Source of the DNA: Candidatus Bathyarchaeota archaeon
GTDB taxonomy: Archaea; Thermoproteota; Bathyarchaeia; Bathyarchaeales; Bathycorpusculaceae
Reading direction: 5' to 3'
Assembly (NCBI GenBank): GCA_026014725.1
Contig: JAOZHV010000052.1
Coordinates: 1-64,000, forward strand
Length of the DNA stretch: 64,000 nt
This document shows positions 60,946 through 64,000 of the stretch, piece by piece. The notes under the pieces are model-generated. The model made no database searches and was not told the DNA's origin. It worked only from the letters and a program-made list of their open reading frames with translations. Both the position numbers and the translations under genes were made by a program. Position 1 is the first letter of the stretch. The number at the start of each line of letters is the position of its first letter.

Positions 60946-62141
60946 CTTAACACTTCATTATAGACTGCTATCGCGTCTTTGACGACTATTCGCCAGTCAA
61001 ACCGCTCCAAGATTGTTTTCCGCGCCTGCACGCCCATCTCTGCTGCCTCTGCTGGGTGCTCAAGCAAATACAAAAGTGCGTTTGAGAATTGTTTGGAGTT
61101 GAATGGTTCAACTAAGAGCCCGTTTTTGCCGCTCTGGATTGTTTCTGGTATGCCTCCCACAGTGGTTGTGACTACAGGCAAGCCAGTTGACAGCGCCTCC
61201 AACACCGCGAAGGGATGATGCTCATAGAAAGTAGAGAAGGCGAAAACGTCTGCGGCTTGGTAGAGCTTGGGCAATTTCTTGTCAGGGTAGTAGCCAGTGA
61301 AGATGATGTTGTTTTTTACGCCGAGTTTTTCCGCGTGGGTGACGAGTCTGCGCATCTCGTCGCTTTGCCCCTTGCCTGAAATGATGAACTTGACTTTTGG
61401 GAAGCGTTTGATTACGGCAGGCATGCTTTCGATTAGGGTGAACAAGCCTTTGCGTGCATAGAGCCTGCCCACTGACACGATTGCTATATCGTCTGGGTTA
61501 AAGCCTAATTCCGCTTTGATTTTGCGCTTATCTTGGGCTGGCTTGAACTTGTTAGTGTCTACGCCGTTGTGGATGACGCGTATCTTGCTTTGAGGTATCT
61601 TGTAGTAGTTTGTGAGTTCCCACTTTGTAAAGTGGCTAACTGCAATGATTTTTCTTGCCCTAGACAACATGCCTTCTTCGAAAAACCTCAAAAACCCGTT
61701 GAAACTCACCATGAACTTCTCGTTCGCATTCAAACGCAGGTAAGGTTCGCCGCGGATGGCTTGTGCTTCACCCTTCCACGTTGAATGAACCGTGCAAACA
61801 AGGGTTTTTCCAAAGTTTGATGGCACTGCAAAGCTAGGAGTCAGCGGCAGTTGGGGATGCATTATGTCCACGTTTGCGGTGTCGCGGACGCTTTGGAGTT
61901 TTCGGTAACTGCTACCGGCAAGCATGAAAGATTTTACTATGGGCATTTTTGGAATCTTCAAAAAAGAAACATCTATCTGCGGGTTGACTTTGACGTCTTG
62001 GGTTTTGTTTGAACCCGTGACAACGTAGATGCGGTAGCCATTTTTGAGGAGCTCATTAGATAAGTAGTACACGTAGGAGCCTGTTCCGCCTGTAAGAGGC
62101 CAATACTCAGGTGAGATAAAGCAGACTTTAGGCGGCATCAC
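60942..62141 (-). CDS. GT4-family glycosyltransferase
   Basis: 399 residues, GT-B fold. SPEYWPLTGGTGSYVYYL at the start, VSVGRLYARKGLFTLIES near 215, and the C-terminal EHHPFAVLEALSTGLPVV near 315 with the ExxxxxxxE motif. It transfers a sugar from a nucleotide donor to a growing surface glycan. The start overlaps the upstream GT2 gene by 4 bases, so three glycosyltransferases form one operon. Confidence 0.92.
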   Translation of the reverse strand: MMPPKVCFISPEYWPLTGGTGSYVYYLSNELLKNGYRIYVVTGSNKTQDVKVNPQIDVSFLKIPKMPIVKSFMLAGSSYRKLQSVRDTANVDIMHPQLPLTPSFAVPSNFGKTLVCTVHSTWKGEAQAIRGEPYLRLNANEKFMVSFNGFLRFFEEGMLSRARKIIAVSHFTKWELTNYYKIPQSKIRVIHNGVDTNKFKPAQDKRKIKAELGFNPDDIAIVSVGRLYARKGLFTLIESMPAVIKRFPKVKFIISGKGQSDEMRRLVTHAEKLGVKNNIIFTGYYPDKKLPKLYQAADVFAFSTFYEHHPFAVLEALSTGLPVVTTTVGGIPETIQSGKNGLLVEPFNSKQFSNALLYLLEHPAEAAEMGVQARKTILERFDWRIVVKDAIAVYNEVLS

Positions 62142-63127
62142 TTATTCCTCCCAGCTAGGTACCGAGCCGATGTTATGACTGCGCCGACAAACCACGCTGC
62201 AGACCGCACAAAATAAAGCACAACAAGCCGCATAGCCGACCAGTCATGAAACTTGAGAGAGATTTTGACCGCTGAGTAAACGAAGTAAACAAGCATCGCC
62301 AGCAGAACCAGTCCTGAGCCAACCCAGAGTGACCTAAACAGTGGAACAATTCCCAACAGAAACAGCGCCAAAGCCGCCAAAAGCAGTACAGGCTGAATAT
62401 TCATGCCCACATCCGTGATTTCATCGCCCCGTGCTAAGCGCCCGTGTTTGAAGTAGAGTTTTAGCGTGTTCTTGCCGTACTGCAGTTGCTGCCGATAGTA
62501 CGCCTTAAGCGTTGGACGATTAAAATGATAGCAAACCACGCTGGGCTCGTAAGCGATTTTGTAGCCTTTGGCGCTTAGGCGAAAACCCAAGTCCGTGTCA
62601 TACTGGCTCGGCAAGTTTTCGTCCCATCCGCCTGCCTCCTCAATAACCGAGCGTTTCAAAAGCAGGTTCATGGTGGCTATGCGTCCAGTGTACTTGCCGA
62701 TGCGCTGGTAGCGGGTTTTGATGTCGTAGCCGATGGCTCTTGCCCACGGATTGCTAGTGTTCCATGTCTCGATGGTACCGCTAACCCCTGCCACCTGCTC
62801 TTCGCCAAGATGGGGCACGAGTTTTCGGAGCCACTGCGGCTCGACTTTTGCGTCAGAATCAACGAAACCCAGAATAGGATGCTGGGCAATTTTGAGGGCG
62901 TAGTTGTATGCGGCGGGGCAGTTTAGGCGAATCGAGATTACTTTGACTGGATATTGCTCTGCGATTTTGACGGTGTTGTCTTTGCTTTCGCCGTCCATAA
63001 CAATGATTTCAAAGTTTTCTTGAGGGTATTCCTGCGATAGGAGGGATTTTAGGCACTCCGCTATGGTTTCTTGGTTGTTGTAGCTGGCGACGATGATTGA
63101 AACCTTGGGCAGTGCTTGCTCAGCCAT
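62138..63127 (-). CDS. GT2-family glycosyltransferase with membrane helices
   Basis: About 329 residues from ATG 63127, the first Met that fits the family; a longer frame upstream overlaps the preceding gene and is not convincing. GT-A motifs: VSIIVASYNNQETIAECL near residue 8, VMDGESKDNT near 45, and GFVDSDAKVEP near 92. Three transmembrane helices end the protein (near 230-300). Likely assembles lipid-linked or extracellular sugar chains. Middle gene of the operon. Confidence 0.9.
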   Translation of the reverse strand: MAEQALPKVSIIVASYNNQETIAECLKSLLSQEYPQENFEIIVMDGESKDNTVKIAEQYPVKVISIRLNCPAAYNYALKIAQHPILGFVDSDAKVEPQWLRKLVPHLGEEQVAGVSGTIETWNTSNPWARAIGYDIKTRYQRIGKYTGRIATMNLLLKRSVIEEAGGWDENLPSQYDTDLGFRLSAKGYKIAYEPSVVCYHFNRPTLKAYYRQQLQYGKNTLKLYFKHGRLARGDEITDVGMNIQPVLLLAALALFLLGIVPLFRSLWVGSGLVLLAMLVYFVYSAVKISLKFHDWSAMRLVVLYFVRSAAWFVGAVITSARYLAGRNK

Positions 63128-63131
63128 TTTG

Positions 63132-63848
63132 CTACCCCCTAAAACGTGCAAGCATAATTGAGTAGAGAATTTTTGAGCCATCCCACATTGGGTCAACGCC
63201 CGAGTGCCCGTACGTGCGCTGCTCAAAACTAATCGGCACCTCTGATACGCGGAAACCAGCTCTGACGGTTTTGACAAGCATTTCTGATTCTATTTCGTAT
63301 TCTCGCGCGTACAGTTTTTGTTTTTCTATGACTTCCCGTTTCATAGCTCGGTAGCCCGACTGGGAATCAGTGATGGCTACGCCCGTGAACGCTTCGATTA
63401 GGCGGTTGAAGATTTTGACACCGAAAGCGTTGATTCTGCGCGTCGCCACATGTTTGTGATTGAGGTAGCGGGAGCCGATAGTTAAATCCGCCTCGCCATG
63501 TAGAATAGGCGCTAAAATTTCAGGCAATTCTTCGGGGAGGTGGGAGCCGTCTGAGTCGATGGTGACTACAATGTCGCCTTTGGCTTTGGCGAATCCAGCA
63601 CGGAGCGCATAACCTTTGCCTAAATGCTGAGTTAAAGTAAAAACTCTTGCGCCGCGTTTTTTGGCTGCTTCGAGCGAGTTGTCGTATGAGCAGTCATCGA
63701 TAACAATTATTTCAAAGTTCAAGCCTGTCTGCTGCGCGGCGACTTTTACGCGGTCAATTATGTTGCCTATGGTTAATTCCTCGTTGTAAACAGGAATTAT
63801 TATGGAAAGCAGCATTTGCTGGTGGCTCATTTGTTTATGAAGCTTCAT
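63132..63848 (-). CDS. Dolichyl-phosphate mannosyltransferase-like GT2
   Basis: 238 residues. SIIIPVYNEELTIGNI near residue 16, VIDDCSYDNS near 50, and VTIDSDGSHLPEEL near 95 are GT2/DPM1 landmarks; SQSGYRAMKREVIE near 160 is typical of the polyprenol-phosphate group. It transfers a sugar to dolichyl phosphate on the cytoplasmic side of the membrane. First gene of the three-gene operon; the next starts 4 bases after its stop. Confidence 0.92.
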   Translation of the reverse strand: MKLHKQMSHQQMLLSIIIPVYNEELTIGNIIDRVKVAAQQTGLNFEIIVIDDCSYDNSLEAAKKRGARVFTLTQHLGKGYALRAGFAKAKGDIVVTIDSDGSHLPEELPEILAPILHGEADLTIGSRYLNHKHVATRRINAFGVKIFNRLIEAFTGVAITDSQSGYRAMKREVIEKQKLYAREYEIESEMLVKTVRAGFRVSEVPISFEQRTYGHSGVDPMWDGSKILYSIMLARFRG

Positions 63849-63914
63849 GGAAGACCTTATAAAGTTTGGCTACTCCAACTTTGTAACCAATTGAACGGCA
63901 GAAAGAGGTTAGAA

Positions 63915-64000
63915 ATGCAAAGCACCCTTAACAATCAAGCCTATGCTGACAGAAAATTGTGGTTTTCCATGTGGTTTCTTGGGGCAATTGTTACTTTTGG
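63915..64000 (+). CDS. Start of a membrane protein gene (cut by the window edge)
   Basis: ATG with a GAGGTT ribosome site 6 bases upstream. The readable 28 residues begin MQSTLNNQAYADRKLWFSM, and a hydrophobic stretch (WFLGAIVTFG) has begun, suggesting an N-terminal transmembrane helix. It is divergent from the glycosyltransferase operon. No family can be assigned. Confidence 0.6.
   Translation, partial: MQSTLNNQAYADRKLWFSMWFLGAIVTF

Noticed and set aside
63128-63277. Longer N-terminus for the middle glycosyltransferase
   Set aside because: The added residues overlap the upstream gene and look like an off-frame translation; the ATG at 63127 fits the family start.

Overview
The window reads as an archaeal chromosome segment, most likely from the TACK branch near Bathyarchaeia. 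This lineage is an inference from gene content, because no rRNA or tRNA gene is present. Archaeal markers include a zinc-containing 7Fe ferredoxin, Hel308 helicase, EndoQ, prefoldin beta with DUF3194, a HypA/Mrp-type HypB pair, CbiZ, a tandem moeA pair, TldD/TldE, and a methylene-tetrahydromethanopterin dehydrogenase. TTG and GTG starts are common, and A/T-rich TATA-like boxes precede several genes.

Layout. 0-5 kb: end of a membrane-anchored surface protein, then an oxygen/redox defence group (7Fe ferredoxin, superoxide dismutase, rubrerythrin, flavodiiron protein, protein disulfide oxidoreductase, DUF166). 5-10 kb: copper-export operon with two YHS modules, parvulin isomerase, 8Fe ferredoxin, and a large membrane protein with a coiled-coil tail. 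10-24 kb: asparagine-synthase-like protein, PurB, Hel308, C1 dehydrogenase, B12-binding radical SAM, corrinoid salvage (CbiB, CbiZ), nitrilase, and a second synthetase-like PP-loop protein. 24-31 kb: surface proteins (PKD, transglutaminase-like, tandem Ig) with an HtpX protease and a CinA-like protein. 31-38 kb: HAD, nickel maturation pair, EndoQ, TldD/TldE. 38-45 kb: alpha-glucan operon (GH57 plus glycosyltransferases) and two membrane-bound winged-helix regulators. 45-49.5 kb: ECF transporter energizing module, DHH phosphoesterase, DUF3194, prefoldin beta. 49.5-52 kb: accessory island (repeats, restriction-modification remnant, RelBE-like and VapBC modules). 52-57 kb: MoeA pair, agmatinase-family ureohydrolase, acyltransferase. 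57-64 kb: cell-surface glycan glycosyltransferases with a SPASM radical SAM/DUF362 pair.

The most unusual content is non-coding. Two intergenic loci (about 16.63-16.90 kb and 49.86-50.33 kb) carry the same composite element in opposite orientation. Each holds a G-tract/TATA block, a quartet of 14-bp boxes arranged forward-forward-reverse-reverse, and a second G-tract block. Four further single copies of the first block lie in other gene gaps. The block is therefore a dispersed repeat family with six copies in 64 kb. I do not recognise it. It could be a non-autonomous mobile element, a structured RNA family, or a multi-site protein-binding array.
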